Below, piece after piece: positions 1 to 7,406 of a stretch of DNA of 64,000 nucleotides; positions within the stretch are counted from its first letter, which is position 1, and the number at the start of each line of letters is the position of its first letter. The stretch spans positions 496,001 through 560,000 of the forward strand of contig NZ_CP017480.1 of NCBI RefSeq assembly GCF_001887595.1. The letters run 5' to 3'. The notes below the pieces were generated by a model, which saw only the letters and a list, made by a program, of their open reading frames with translations, was not told the DNA's origin and made no database searches. The DNA comes from Luteibacter rhizovicinus DSM 16549. Its GTDB lineage: Bacteria; Pseudomonadota; Gammaproteobacteria; Xanthomonadales; Rhodanobacteraceae. The position numbers and the translations under genes are program-made.

Positions 1-1
1 G

Positions 2-2134
2 ATCGATCGCGTGGATGGGCCGCTGAAGGTCCAGGGCAAGGTCGCCTATGCCGCGGAACATGGCGGGGTCGGCAACGTGGCATACGCGTTCCCCGTGCTG
101 GCGACCATCGCCCCGGGTCGGATCCTGCGCATCGACGACACGGCCGCGCGGCACGCTCCCGGTGTGATCGACGTCCTGACTGCGAAAAATGCGCCAAAGC
201 AGGACACGTCATCCGATGACGCGATCCCGCAACTCGTCGGCGACAAGGTCAGGCATTACGGCCAGCCGGTGGCGCTCGTGATCGCGCGCTCCTACGAGCA
301 GGCCCGCCACGCCGCCTCGCTGGTTCGCCCCGAATACGACGCCACACCGGGCCGCTTCGACCTCGCTGCCGGCAAGGCGGGCGCACGCAAGCCCGAGGAT
401 CTCTCCTTCGCCAAGGCGGATACGGAGAAAGGTGATTTCGACGACGCCTACGCGTCCGCGCCGCACCAGCTCGACGTGGTCTACACGACGCCTTTCCAGT
501 TTCACGCCGCCATGGAGCCCCACGCGACCGTCGCCGCCTGGAACGAAGACCGCCTGACCGTGGAGACGTCCAACCAGATGCCTACGCCGGGTCGCAAGGC
601 ACTCGCTGCCACGTTCGGGGTCGCGCCGGAAAAGGTTCGTCTTCTCTCCGCCTATATCGGCGGCGGCTTCGGCAGCAAGCTCGACGTCCAGCCGGATGCG
701 GTGCTGGCGGCGCTCGCCGCCAGGGCCACCGGCCTGAGGGTCAAGCTGGCACTCACCCGGCAACAGTTGTTCCACGTCGTCGGTCATCGCACCAATACCA
801 TCCAGCGCGTGCGCCTGGGCACCGATGCCCAGGGCCGCATCCTTGCGGAAGCGCATGAGGCCTGGTCGGGCAACGAACCGGGCAATGACGAGTTCGAACC
901 GACCGTCCTGGGGACCCGCTCGCGCTACGCGGGCGACAACCGCCTGAACACCCATCGGCAGGTCGATCTCGACCTGCCGCCGGCCATCTCCATGCGCGCA
1001 CCGGGCGAAGCGGTCGGCTTGCTTGCACTCGAAGGCGCGATGGATGAGCTGGCTGTTCAGCTGGACATCGATCCGATCGAGCTACGCATCCGCAACGAGC
1101 CCGCGGTCGACCCCGAACTGGGTGTGCCGTTTTCCTCGCGCCAGGTGGTGGAGTGCATGCGCGAAGGGGCACGACGCTTCGGCTGGGACAAGCGCATCGC
1201 CCAACCGCGTCAGGTGCGCGATGGACGCTGGTACATCGGGATCGGCATGTCGTCCGCCGTCCGCGGCAACATGCTGCAGGCGTCCAAGGCGAACGTACGC
1301 CTCGACCCGTCCGGCAGGCTCACCGCCCGCATGGCGATGACCGATATCGGTACGGGCTCCTATACGGTTTTCACACAGGTCGCCGCCGACCTCCTCGGCT
1401 TGCCGATGGGGCGCGTCACTATCCTCCTGGGTGATTCGGATTTTCCCGAGACCCCGGGGTCTGGCGGCTCGTTCGGCGCAGCGAGCGCGGGCTCGGGTCT
1501 CTACGATGCCTGCATGCAGCTGCGCAGCAAGCTTTGCCGGTCCGCCGGCATCGACCCGGCGCAGGCGCGCTTCGAGGATGGCCATGTCACCGATGGCCGC
1601 AAGCGCGTGAGCTACGTGGCCCTCGCCGGTGAGGATGGTGTGACGGCCGACGGCGCGATCGAACCGGGCAGCAATAGCACGAACTACAACCAGAACTCCT
1701 ACGGCGCTTTCTTCGCCGAGGTCGGCGTCGACATGGATACCGGCGAGATTCGCCTGCGCCGCATGCTCGGCGTGTTCGCTGCCGGCCGTATCCTCAATGC
1801 CAAGACGGCCCGCTCGCAGGCCCTGGGCGGCATGATCTTCGGTGTCGGTTCGGCCCTGTCGGAGGAAATGGTCCTGGATCCGCGTTACGGCGCGTTCGTC
1901 AACCACGATCTGGCCGAGTACCACGTGCCGGTGAATGCGGATATCGGCCCCATGGAGGCCGTCTTCCTCCCCGAGCTGGATGACAAGGCCAATCCGCTGA
2001 AGATCAAGGGACTGGGCGAAGTGGGCATTTCCGGCGCGGGGGCATCGATCGCCAATGCGGTGTACAACGCCTGCGGCGTAAGGATTCGCGACTACCCGCT
2101 GACACTGGACAAGGTGCTCGCCGGTATGGTGTAA
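2..2134 (+). CDS. Xanthine dehydrogenase/aldehyde oxidase family molybdopterin-binding subunit (5' truncated by window)
   Basis: This is the large Mo-cofactor subunit of a xanthine-dehydrogenase-type hydroxylase, which oxidises an aldehyde or N-heterocycle and normally partners with 2Fe-2S and FAD subunits. The reading frame is open to the first base of the window and starts with a typical N-terminal stretch (VDGPLKVQGKVAYAAE), so the true start lies just upstream. Family landmarks seen are EPHATVAAW (Mo-domain entry), NQMP, GGGFGSK, and near the C-terminus GLGEVGISG, where the Glu is at the position of the catalytic base, followed by the usual NAVYNACG...R...PLT ending. About 711 codons are visible, close to full length for the YagR-like family. 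The Fe-S and FAD partner genes would be expected upstream, outside the window. The substrate cannot be told. A membrane cytochrome b gene follows 8 bp later, which suggests electrons may go to the membrane. Confidence 0.93.
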   Translation: MDRVDGPLKVQGKVAYAAEHGGVGNVAYAFPVLATIAPGRILRIDDTAARHAPGVIDVLTAKNAPKQDTSSDDAIPQLVGDKVRHYGQPVALVIARSYEQARHAASLVRPEYDATPGRFDLAAGKAGARKPEDLSFAKADTEKGDFDDAYASAPHQLDVVYTTPFQFHAAMEPHATVAAWNEDRLTVETSNQMPTPGRKALAATFGVAPEKVRLLSAYIGGGFGSKLDVQPDAVLAALAARATGLRVKLALTRQQLFHVVGHRTNTIQRVRLGTDAQGRILAEAHEAWSGNEPGNDEFEPTVLGTRSRYAGDNRLNTHRQVDLDLPPAISMRAPGEAVGLLALEGAMDELAVQLDIDPIELRIRNEPAVDPELGVPFSSRQVVECMREGARRFGWDKRIAQPRQVRDGRWYIGIGMSSAVRGNMLQASKANVRLDPSGRLTARMAMTDIGTGSYTVFTQVAADLLGLPMGRVTILLGDSDFPETPGSGGSFGAASAGSGLYDACMQLRSKLCRSAGIDPAQARFEDGHVTDGRKRVSYVALAGEDGVTADGAIEPGSNSTNYNQNSYGAFFAEVGVDMDTGEIRLRRMLGVFAAGRILNAKTARSQALGGMIFGVGSALSEEMVLDPRYGAFVNHDLAEYHVPVNADIGPMEAVFLPELDDKANPLKIKGLGEVGISGAGASIANAVYNACGVRIRDYPLTLDKVLAGMV

Positions 2135-2142
2135 CGCATCTC

Positions 2143-2967
2143 ATGACTACGCGCCTCGTTTATCGACATCGCTGGCCGGTGCGCGTGATGCATTGGATCA
2201 ATGTCGTGTGCCTGTGCGTCCTGCTAGGTAGCGGACTGCAGATTTTCAACGCGCATCCGTCGCTCTACTGGGGAAACCGCTCCGATCCCGGCAAGGCGTG
2301 GCTATCGTTGCGCGGCGGCCAGGACGCCATGGGCAACGTGCGGGGCATGACCGTCCTGGGCGACCATGCGATCGATACCACCGGTGTCCTGGGCGCGTCG
2401 AAAGTGGATGGCCAATGGGCCGCGCGCGGCTTTCCCTCCTGGGCGACGATTCCCGGCGCGGGATGGCTTTCGATGGGCCGCCGCTGGCACTTCTTCTTTG
2501 CCTGGCTGTTCGTCCTCAATGGCCTCGCTTATGTCGGCTGGTCACTGGCCAGCCGACATCTCTCCCGCGATCTCGTGCCGGACCGACGCGACTGGCGAGG
2601 CCTGGGCCGATCGATCGTCGACCATCTGCGCCTCCGCCATCCCGAAGGCGAGGAGGCGCTGCGCTACAACATCCTCCAGCGCCTGGCTTACCTGGTGGCC
2701 ATTTTCGCCTTCGGCGGCGGCATCGTCCTGATGGGTATCCTGATGTCGCCGCGCATGGATGCCGTGCTCGACGGACTACTCGAGGCTGTCGGCGGCCGGC
2801 AGTCCGCACGCTCGATCCATTTCATCATCGCGATGGGATTCGTCCTCTTTGTCCTGGTCCATGTGATCGAGGTGCTGATCAGCGGCCCCCTCAACCAGCT
2901 TCGCGGCATGATTACCGGCTGGTATCGCATTCGTCACGATCGCCCGGGGAAACAGCCTCATGAATGA
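2143..2967 (+). CDS. Membrane cytochrome b (b561/hydrogenase-type, four-helix)
   Basis: A 274-residue integral membrane protein of the cytochrome b561/Ni-Fe-hydrogenase cytochrome b type, expected to carry b hemes and pass electrons between a periplasmic oxidoreductase and the quinone pool. Four hydrophobic segments are visible, each with a well-placed His: RVMHWINVVCLCVLL near residues 15-35, RRWHFFFAWLFVLNG near 110-130, a segment near 185-205, and RSIHFIIAMGFVLFVLVHVIEV near 220-245. The long region between helices 1 and 2 (about residues 40-105) is probably extracytoplasmic. The stop overlaps the start of the next gene (ATGAATGA), so it is translationally coupled to the sulfite-oxidase-like protein, its most likely redox partner; the upstream Mo subunit may share it. 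Confidence 0.85.
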   Translation: MTTRLVYRHRWPVRVMHWINVVCLCVLLGSGLQIFNAHPSLYWGNRSDPGKAWLSLRGGQDAMGNVRGMTVLGDHAIDTTGVLGASKVDGQWAARGFPSWATIPGAGWLSMGRRWHFFFAWLFVLNGLAYVGWSLASRHLSRDLVPDRRDWRGLGRSIVDHLRLRHPEGEEALRYNILQRLAYLVAIFAFGGGIVLMGILMSPRMDAVLDGLLEAVGGRQSARSIHFIIAMGFVLFVLVHVIEVLISGPLNQLRGMITGWYRIRHDRPGKQPHE

Positions 2968-3715
2968 CCGTCGCGGCTTCCTGCGCACGACGCTTCTTGC
3001 ACTGGGCGGCGCCGCGCTCGCCGGTTGTGACCGGATATCGCAGAGCGAAACCGGCTCCCGAATCCTGGAAAGCGCGGAGGTCGTGAACCGGCGCGTGCAA
3101 CGCTTCCTGTCGCCCTCCCAGGCCCTTGCTCGCGAGTACACCGAGGCAGACATATCCGCGGTGTTCAAGCCGAACGGCACGCTCATGCCCGATACGCCCC
3201 TTTACCAGGGGTTGATGAAAGGCGGATTCGCCGATTACCGCCTCGAGGTCGACGGACTGGTCGAAACACCTTCCCGCTTCTCCATTGACGAGCTCAAGGC
3301 CATGGCGGCGCGCACCCAGATCACGCGCCACGACTGTGTCGAGGGCTGGAGCGCCATCGGAAAGTGGACGGGCACGCCTCTTGCCGCCGTACTGGACCGC
3401 GTCAAGCCCGGATCCGAAGCGCGCTATGTGGTTTTCCATTGTTTCGACGACATGGAAGAGGACACGCCTTATTACGAGAGCGTGGACCTCGACGAGGCTC
3501 GTCATCCGCAGACGTTGCTTGCCTATGGCTTGAACGGCGCGGCCCTGCCCATCGCAAATGGCGCGCCGCTACGTCTGCGCGTCGAGCGCCAGCTAGGCTA
3601 CAAACAGGCGAAATACATCCGGCGCATCGAACTGGTCGCATCGTTCGCGGACATCGGCGACGGCAACGGCGGCTACTGGGAAGACAACGGTTACGAGTGG
3701 TATGCAGGCATCTGA
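2960..3715 (+). CDS. Sulfite-oxidase-like molybdopterin oxidoreductase, Tat-exported lipoprotein
   Basis: A 251-residue protein of the sulfite oxidase/MsrP molybdopterin fold. The N-terminus has a twin-arginine motif (DRRGFLRTTLLALGG) followed at once by a lipobox (LAGC, Cys at about residue 22), so the protein is probably folded with cofactor in the cytoplasm, exported by Tat and anchored as a lipoprotein. The molybdenum-ligand cysteine is in RHDCVEGWS (about residue 116). KQAKYIRRIEL and the closing GYWEDNGYEWYAGI are typical of the family. It overlaps the cytochrome b gene by 8 bp, and the pair resembles the two-component MsrPQ arrangement, although the cytochrome here is not MsrQ-like in sequence. 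Substrate unknown. Confidence 0.9.
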   Translation: MNDRRGFLRTTLLALGGAALAGCDRISQSETGSRILESAEVVNRRVQRFLSPSQALAREYTEADISAVFKPNGTLMPDTPLYQGLMKGGFADYRLEVDGLVETPSRFSIDELKAMAARTQITRHDCVEGWSAIGKWTGTPLAAVLDRVKPGSEARYVVFHCFDDMEEDTPYYESVDLDEARHPQTLLAYGLNGAALPIANGAPLRLRVERQLGYKQAKYIRRIELVASFADIGDGNGGYWEDNGYEWYAGI

Positions 3716-3792
3716 ACGGCCGTTTTTCCGCACTGCATCACCCGGACCCTGAAAAAAAGGCTCCCAAATGCAAAAAATCTTTGCAAACCCTA

Positions 3793-3821
3793 TTTTCAGC
3801 GGACCAAAGCAACGCTAGAGT
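3793..3821 (+). promoter_or_regulatory. Possible sigma70 promoter for the HU-like gene
   Basis: The 168-base gap before the HU-like gene is locally AT-richer than its surroundings and holds a TTTTCA hexamer, a 17-base spacer and TAGAGT. This would place the transcript start near 3828 and leave a leader of about 55 bases. The call rests on hexamer similarity only. Confidence 0.3.
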
Positions 3822-3883
3822 GAGTCGCCCGCTGGGCACCGGCCGGAAAGGCCGCCTCATTCGATTCAGTGACAAGGATAACC

Positions 3884-4288
3884 ATGGCCACGACCAAAAA
3901 AACGGCGGCGAAGAAGGCTGCCAAGGCTCCTGCCAAGGCTGCCGTGAAGGCTGCAAAGGCCCCGGCCGCGCTCAAGCCGATCAAGGATCCGCTTTCGAAG
4001 TCCACGCTCGTCTCGCACATCGTCGAGCAGAGCGGCATTGACAGCAAGAGCGTGAAGGCCGTGCTGGCTTCGCTCGAAGGCGCGATCTCCGCGTCGGTAC
4101 ACAAGAAGGGCGCCGGTACGTTCACGCTGCCCGGCCTGCTGAAGATCACCTCCGTTGCCGTCGCTGCCAAGCCGAAGCGCAAGGGCAAGGATCCGTTCAC
4201 GGGTGAAGAGCGCTGGTTCGCAGCCAAGCCCGCCTCGGTCAAGGTCAAGGTCCGTCCGCTCAAGAAGCTCAAGGACGCGGCCGCCTGA
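3884..4288 (+). CDS. HU-family DNA-binding protein with Lys/Ala-rich N-terminal tail
   Basis: A 134-residue nucleoid protein. Residues 1-35 are a low-complexity Ala/Lys/Pro tail (repeats such as AAKKAAKAPAKAA) like those of eukaryotic H1 or bacterial HU-tailed proteins. The HU/IHF-like fold follows (SKSTLVSHIVEQSGID...VKAVLASLEGAI), ending in a variant C-terminal arm (KPKRKGKDPFTGEERWFAAKP) in which the usual RNPxTGE is changed to KDPFTGEE. The start chosen is the ATG preceded by AAGGA at 6-9 bases; an in-frame GTG 15 bases earlier has no such site. It stands alone, with a strong terminator after it. Expected role is DNA compaction and bending through both tail and arm. Tailed HU proteins are known in several proteobacteria, so the assignment is firm, although the function of the tail is inferred. 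Confidence 0.9.
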   Translation: MATTKKTAAKKAAKAPAKAAVKAAKAPAALKPIKDPLSKSTLVSHIVEQSGIDSKSVKAVLASLEGAISASVHKKGAGTFTLPGLLKITSVAVAAKPKRKGKDPFTGEERWFAAKPASVKVKVRPLKKLKDAAA

Positions 4289-4333
4289 TCTTTCCGCGGT
4301 GGCTTGAGCCGCCGCGATCGACGAGGTACCCGA

Positions 4334-4363
4334 AAGCCCCTGCCGCAAGGCGGGGGCTTTTTT
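4334..4363 (+). terminator. Rho-independent terminator after HU-like gene
   Basis: A GC-rich hairpin (AGCCCC-TGCC, loop GCAA, GGC-GGGGGCT) is followed by a run of six T. It lies 45 bases after the HU-like stop codon and before the BlaI operators, so it isolates the two transcription units. Confidence 0.9.
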
Positions 4364-4388
4364 CATGCCCCTGCCGAAGGTCATGGTT

Positions 4389-4431
4389 GACTACAGCTGT
4401 CGTCAGGTGCACGCTGCCTACATGTGTAGTC
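4389..4431 (+). promoter_or_regulatory. Two tandem BlaI/MecI-type operators
   Basis: Two 16-bp dyads, GACTACAGCTGTCGTC (4389-4404) and GCCTACATGTGTAGTC (4416-4431), both fit the BlaI/MecI consensus GACTACAnnTGTAGTC with one or two mismatches in the outer arms. Their centres are 27 bp apart. The first overlaps a TTGACT hexamer (4387-4392) that could be the -35 element; the second ends next to the AGGAG ribosome site of the blaI-like gene. This is the expected place for autorepression of the blaI-blaR-like pair. Confidence 0.85.
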
Positions 4432-4444
4432 AGGAGTGCGCGGC

Positions 4445-4831
4445 ATGAGCAAGAAGACCATCGGCGACCAGGAACTCGCGCTACTGCAGTACATCGGCGA
4501 GTCGCCGAAAAGCACGGTGGCCGAGGTCTGCGCCGGCTATGGCGAAGCGCGCGGCCTGGCGCGGTCGACGGTATTGACGATGATGGAGCGACTCCGCGCG
4601 AAGGGCTATCTCGGACGCCGCAAGATCGACGGCATGTTTCGTTACAGCGCCACGAACGAGTCGGGCGAGGTCATGACGGGCGCGGTGGCGCGATTCGTCG
4701 AAAAAACCTTGCAGGGCTCCGTCTCGCCCTTCGTCGCCTGGATGTCCGAACGCGGCCAGGTGAGCGATACCGAACTCGCCGAGCTCGAGGCCTTGGTCGA
4801 TACGTTGCAGTCGCGCCGGAAGGGTCGCTGA
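4445..4831 (+). CDS. BlaI/MecI/CopY family transcriptional repressor
   Basis: A 128-residue winged-helix repressor. The N-terminal half has the family core (LALLQYIGESPKSTVAEVC...LARSTVLTMMERLRAKGYLGRRKIDGMFRYSA), in which STVLTMMERLRAKGYL is the recognition-helix region. The C-terminal half is the helical dimerisation part that is cut by the partner protease in known systems. The ATG chosen has AGGAG eight bases upstream; an in-frame GTG three codons earlier lies on that site and is unlikely. Two matching operators lie directly upstream. The M56 peptidase gene begins one base after its stop, so the two are a sensor/repressor pair. No beta-lactamase gene is nearby, so targets other than its own operon are unknown. 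Confidence 0.93.
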   Translation: MSKKTIGDQELALLQYIGESPKSTVAEVCAGYGEARGLARSTVLTMMERLRAKGYLGRRKIDGMFRYSATNESGEVMTGAVARFVEKTLQGSVSPFVAWMSERGQVSDTELAELEALVDTLQSRRKGR

Positions 4832-4832
4832 G

Positions 4833-6599
4833 ATGGACGCCTTTCTCGACACCCTGCTTTCCCGTCTTGCGCACGCCTCCGTGCAGGCACTCCTGCTTGC
4901 CACGCTTGTCTATCTTGCCTGCCGCGCCGTGCCTTCGCTCTCGGCCGCGGCACGCAGCACGCTGTGGTGGCTGCTCGGTGCACAGCTGATCGTCGGCATC
5001 GCCTGCCCCACCGTACTCGGCGTACCCCTGCTTCCCGCCACCGATCCGGCACCCGTGATGACCATGACGGCCCTGGGCGATACCGGCGCGGTCGCGGGTT
5101 CCGTGGACACGGGCTGGTCGTTCTCGTGGACGTACGCCCTGCTGGGACTCTGGCTGGTCGCCGTCCTCGCCCAGTGTGCCGTCGCCGCCATCCGTTGGCG
5201 TCGCCTCCACGGCGTAGCCCGCCGCGCCATGCCGCACGACGACGTACGCGTCGACACACTCTGCGCACGCCGCGCACGGGAGCTCGGCTTGCGTCGTTCG
5301 CCGCGCCTCGCCGTATCCGACGAAGTCGAATCGCCGCAAGTCATCGGTCTTTGGCGCCCGACCATCCTGTTGCCATTGGAAGATCGTCTCGGCGACGACG
5401 ACCTCGACATGGCCCTCATGCACGAGTTGGCGCACGTCCGCCGCGGCGATCTCGTGCTCGGCTGGATACCGGCCGTCGCACGCACGCTGTTCTTCTTTCA
5501 CCCACTGGTTCACTTCGCCGTCCGCGAGTACGCCCTGTGCCGGGAGGCGGCCTGCGATGCCCTGGTCCTATCGCGCGGCCGACAGGCGCCGAAGACGTAT
5601 GGACGCCTGCTGCTCCGTCTCGGTGTCGCACCGCATCCCCACCACGCCCTGCCCGGCGCCTCGCCCACCTTCCAGAACCTGAAAAGGAGACTCGACATGC
5701 TAGGTCAAGCCACTGAAGCGCCGCCGCGTGTACTCACCGTCTCACTCGTCCTCGCCATTGCCGCTATCGGCGTGATGCCATGGCGCGTGGTTGCCGCCGA
5801 TAACGGCAGCAAACGCCCGGTCGCCTACGCCTCGGTGACGCCCGCGGCACCCGCGGCACCTGCCGCACCGGTCGGGCCCGTAGCGCCTGCGGCGCCGCCG
5901 GCTCCCGCCTCGCCACCGCAGCCCGCCCCGCCGTCCACACCCGCGGAACCAGCGCTCGACGCGGCGGCGTACGCGGAACCGTTACCGCCTCCGCCCGTGC
6001 CGCCCACACCCGCCGTGGAAGCCGTCGACATCCGCGGGGGACAGCCGTCGCACGCCCTGGTCTTCTTCGGCGACGACGTCAGCGTGATCAATGGCAGCAA
6101 CCACGACATCCGCCGCGCCGAGCTGCAGCGCAACGGCTCGAAAGACTATGTGTGGTTCCGCAACGGCGACCAGGCATGGACGCTTCGCGATCCCGCCTAT
6201 GTGAAGCGCATCACCAGCGCCCTGGCCCGCAGTGCGCAGCCTGCCGACATGGCCGCCATGAGTGCGGACAAGCAGGCCACGCTCGATGGCCAGCAAGCCA
6301 TGCTCAACGAACAGATGGCCAAGCTCGGTGCCCGCCAGGCAGAACTCGCCGTCCGGGAGAGCGATCCTTCCCGGCCCCGCGACCCCGGCGCCTTCGCCGC
6401 GGGCCACGATGCCATTGCTCGCGAACAGTCGGCGATCGCGCAGAAGATGGCGCAGATCGGGCAACAGCGTGCCGAGCAAGGCAAGGTCCAGGCCGAGTGG
6501 GGCCGTCGCCAGGCCGAGGCTGCACGCAAGGCCACGAAGGAGGTGAACGACATCCTCGCCGAGTCCATTCGCAACCACGTCGCCCAGACCTCCCGCTGA
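4833..6599 (+). CDS. M56 family (BlaR1/MecR1-like) membrane metallopeptidase without a penicillin-sensor domain
   Basis: A 588-residue membrane protein pairing with the upstream repressor. Several hydrophobic helices fill the first ~320 residues, and the zinc-protease motif HELAH is at about residues 197-201, with the supporting FFFHPLVHFAVREYALCREAACDALVL segment after it. In BlaR1 the C-terminus is a penicillin-binding sensor domain. Here it is replaced by a long Pro/Ala-rich linker (about residues 335-395), a small globular stretch, and a Gln/Ala-rich predicted coiled coil (about 475-580, with repeats such as QQAMLNEQMAKLGARQAEL). The signal it senses is therefore unlikely to be a beta-lactam bound covalently in the usual way. 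On activation it would be expected to trigger cleavage of the BlaI-like repressor. Confidence 0.9.
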   Translation: MDAFLDTLLSRLAHASVQALLLATLVYLACRAVPSLSAAARSTLWWLLGAQLIVGIACPTVLGVPLLPATDPAPVMTMTALGDTGAVAGSVDTGWSFSWTYALLGLWLVAVLAQCAVAAIRWRRLHGVARRAMPHDDVRVDTLCARRARELGLRRSPRLAVSDEVESPQVIGLWRPTILLPLEDRLGDDDLDMALMHELAHVRRGDLVLGWIPAVARTLFFFHPLVHFAVREYALCREAACDALVLSRGRQAPKTYGRLLLRLGVAPHPHHALPGASPTFQNLKRRLDMLGQATEAPPRVLTVSLVLAIAAIGVMPWRVVAADNGSKRPVAYASVTPAAPAAPAAPVGPVAPAAPPAPASPPQPAPPSTPAEPALDAAAYAEPLPPPPVPPTPAVEAVDIRGGQPSHALVFFGDDVSVINGSNHDIRRAELQRNGSKDYVWFRNGDQAWTLRDPAYVKRITSALARSAQPADMAAMSADKQATLDGQQAMLNEQMAKLGARQAELAVRESDPSRPRDPGAFAAGHDAIAREQSAIAQKMAQIGQQRAEQGKVQAEWGRRQAEAARKATKEVNDILAESIRNHVAQTSR

Positions 6600-6676
6600 C
6601 GGGATCGACGCCCTCCGGTATGGTGAAGGCCTTCACACGTCCCCACGTGTCATGTCTTTCCCCTCCCGGAGGCGTC

Positions 6677-7342
6677 ATGCAACTTGAATCGGGCACGGTC
6701 ATCGAGGCCAGTGCACTACTGTTCGATATGGATGGCACGCTGATCGACTCGCGCGTCGTCGTCGAAAAGATCTGGAAACGCTGGTGCGACGAGAACGGCA
6801 TCGACTGGCACGTCGTGCTTCCGCGACTGCACGGCGTGCGCATGATGGACTCGGTGAAGATGTTCGCGAAGCCCGGCATGGACGTCGACGCGGTGTTCGA
6901 GCGTCTGTATCGCGAAGAGGTCGAGGACCTCGACGGTATCGTGCCGATTCCCGGCGCCCATGCCCTGCTCGCGGCGCTACCGCCTTCAGCGTGGACCATC
7001 GTCACCTCGGCCGACACGGTACTGGCGAAAGCACGCCTCGGCGCTGCTGGCATCGTCCCGCCGCCGCTCATGGTCACCGGTGAAATCGTCACCGACGGCA
7101 AGCCGGATCCCGAGGGCTATCTGCTCGGTGCGAAGCGCCTGCACGCCGATCCGAAAGACAGCCTGGTCTTCGAGGACGCCAAAGCCGGCATCGATGCCGG
7201 ACTCGCCGCCGGTGCGCGCGTCATCGCCATCGCGGGCGACCATCCGGAAGAGATTCCAGAGAACGTCGAGTGGGTGACGGATCTGACGGCGTTGCGTGTC
7301 GACGGGGTTTTCGGCGGGAAGGTGCGACTCGTCGTTGTTTGA
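6677..7342 (+). CDS. HAD-IA family phosphatase
   Basis: A 221-residue haloacid-dehalogenase-type hydrolase close to sugar-phosphatase/phosphoglucomutase-like members. Motif I is LFDMDGTLIDS with the nucleophile and acid/base Asp (residues about 16 and 18), motif II is IVTSAD, motif III is the Lys in GKPDPEGYLLGAKRL, and motif IV is VFEDAKAGIDAGLAAG. The cap lies between motifs I and II (about residues 30-95). The ATG chosen sits behind a GGAGG (6668-6672); longer open frame upstream belongs to another reading frame of the peptidase gene. It is separated by 77 bases from the peptidase gene and may have its own promoter. Substrate is probably a small sugar phosphate, which is family inference only. 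Confidence 0.9.
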   Translation: MQLESGTVIEASALLFDMDGTLIDSRVVVEKIWKRWCDENGIDWHVVLPRLHGVRMMDSVKMFAKPGMDVDAVFERLYREEVEDLDGIVPIPGAHALLAALPPSAWTIVTSADTVLAKARLGAAGIVPPPLMVTGEIVTDGKPDPEGYLLGAKRLHADPKDSLVFEDAKAGIDAGLAAGARVIAIAGDHPEEIPENVEWVTDLTALRVDGVFGGKVRLVVV

Positions 7343-7365
7343 CGGCATCTCCGCTTCGTTGGCTT

Positions 7366-7390
7366 TTCGCCGCTGAAGCGGCTCCCACAG
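7366..7390. repeat. REP-like palindrome, type B, single copy
   Basis: One copy of the window's type B palindrome (stem GCCGCT-TC-AGCGGC read on the minus strand, followed by TCCCAC on the plus strand). It lies between the convergent HAD phosphatase and flavoreductase genes. Confidence 0.8.
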
Positions 7391-7406
7391 GTCTTCCTGC
7401 CCGGTT

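Noticed and set aside
4387..4989. A 200-codon frame overlapping the blaI-like gene
   Set aside because: It would start inside the operator and its translation is Arg-rich with no family; the blaI frame is certain.
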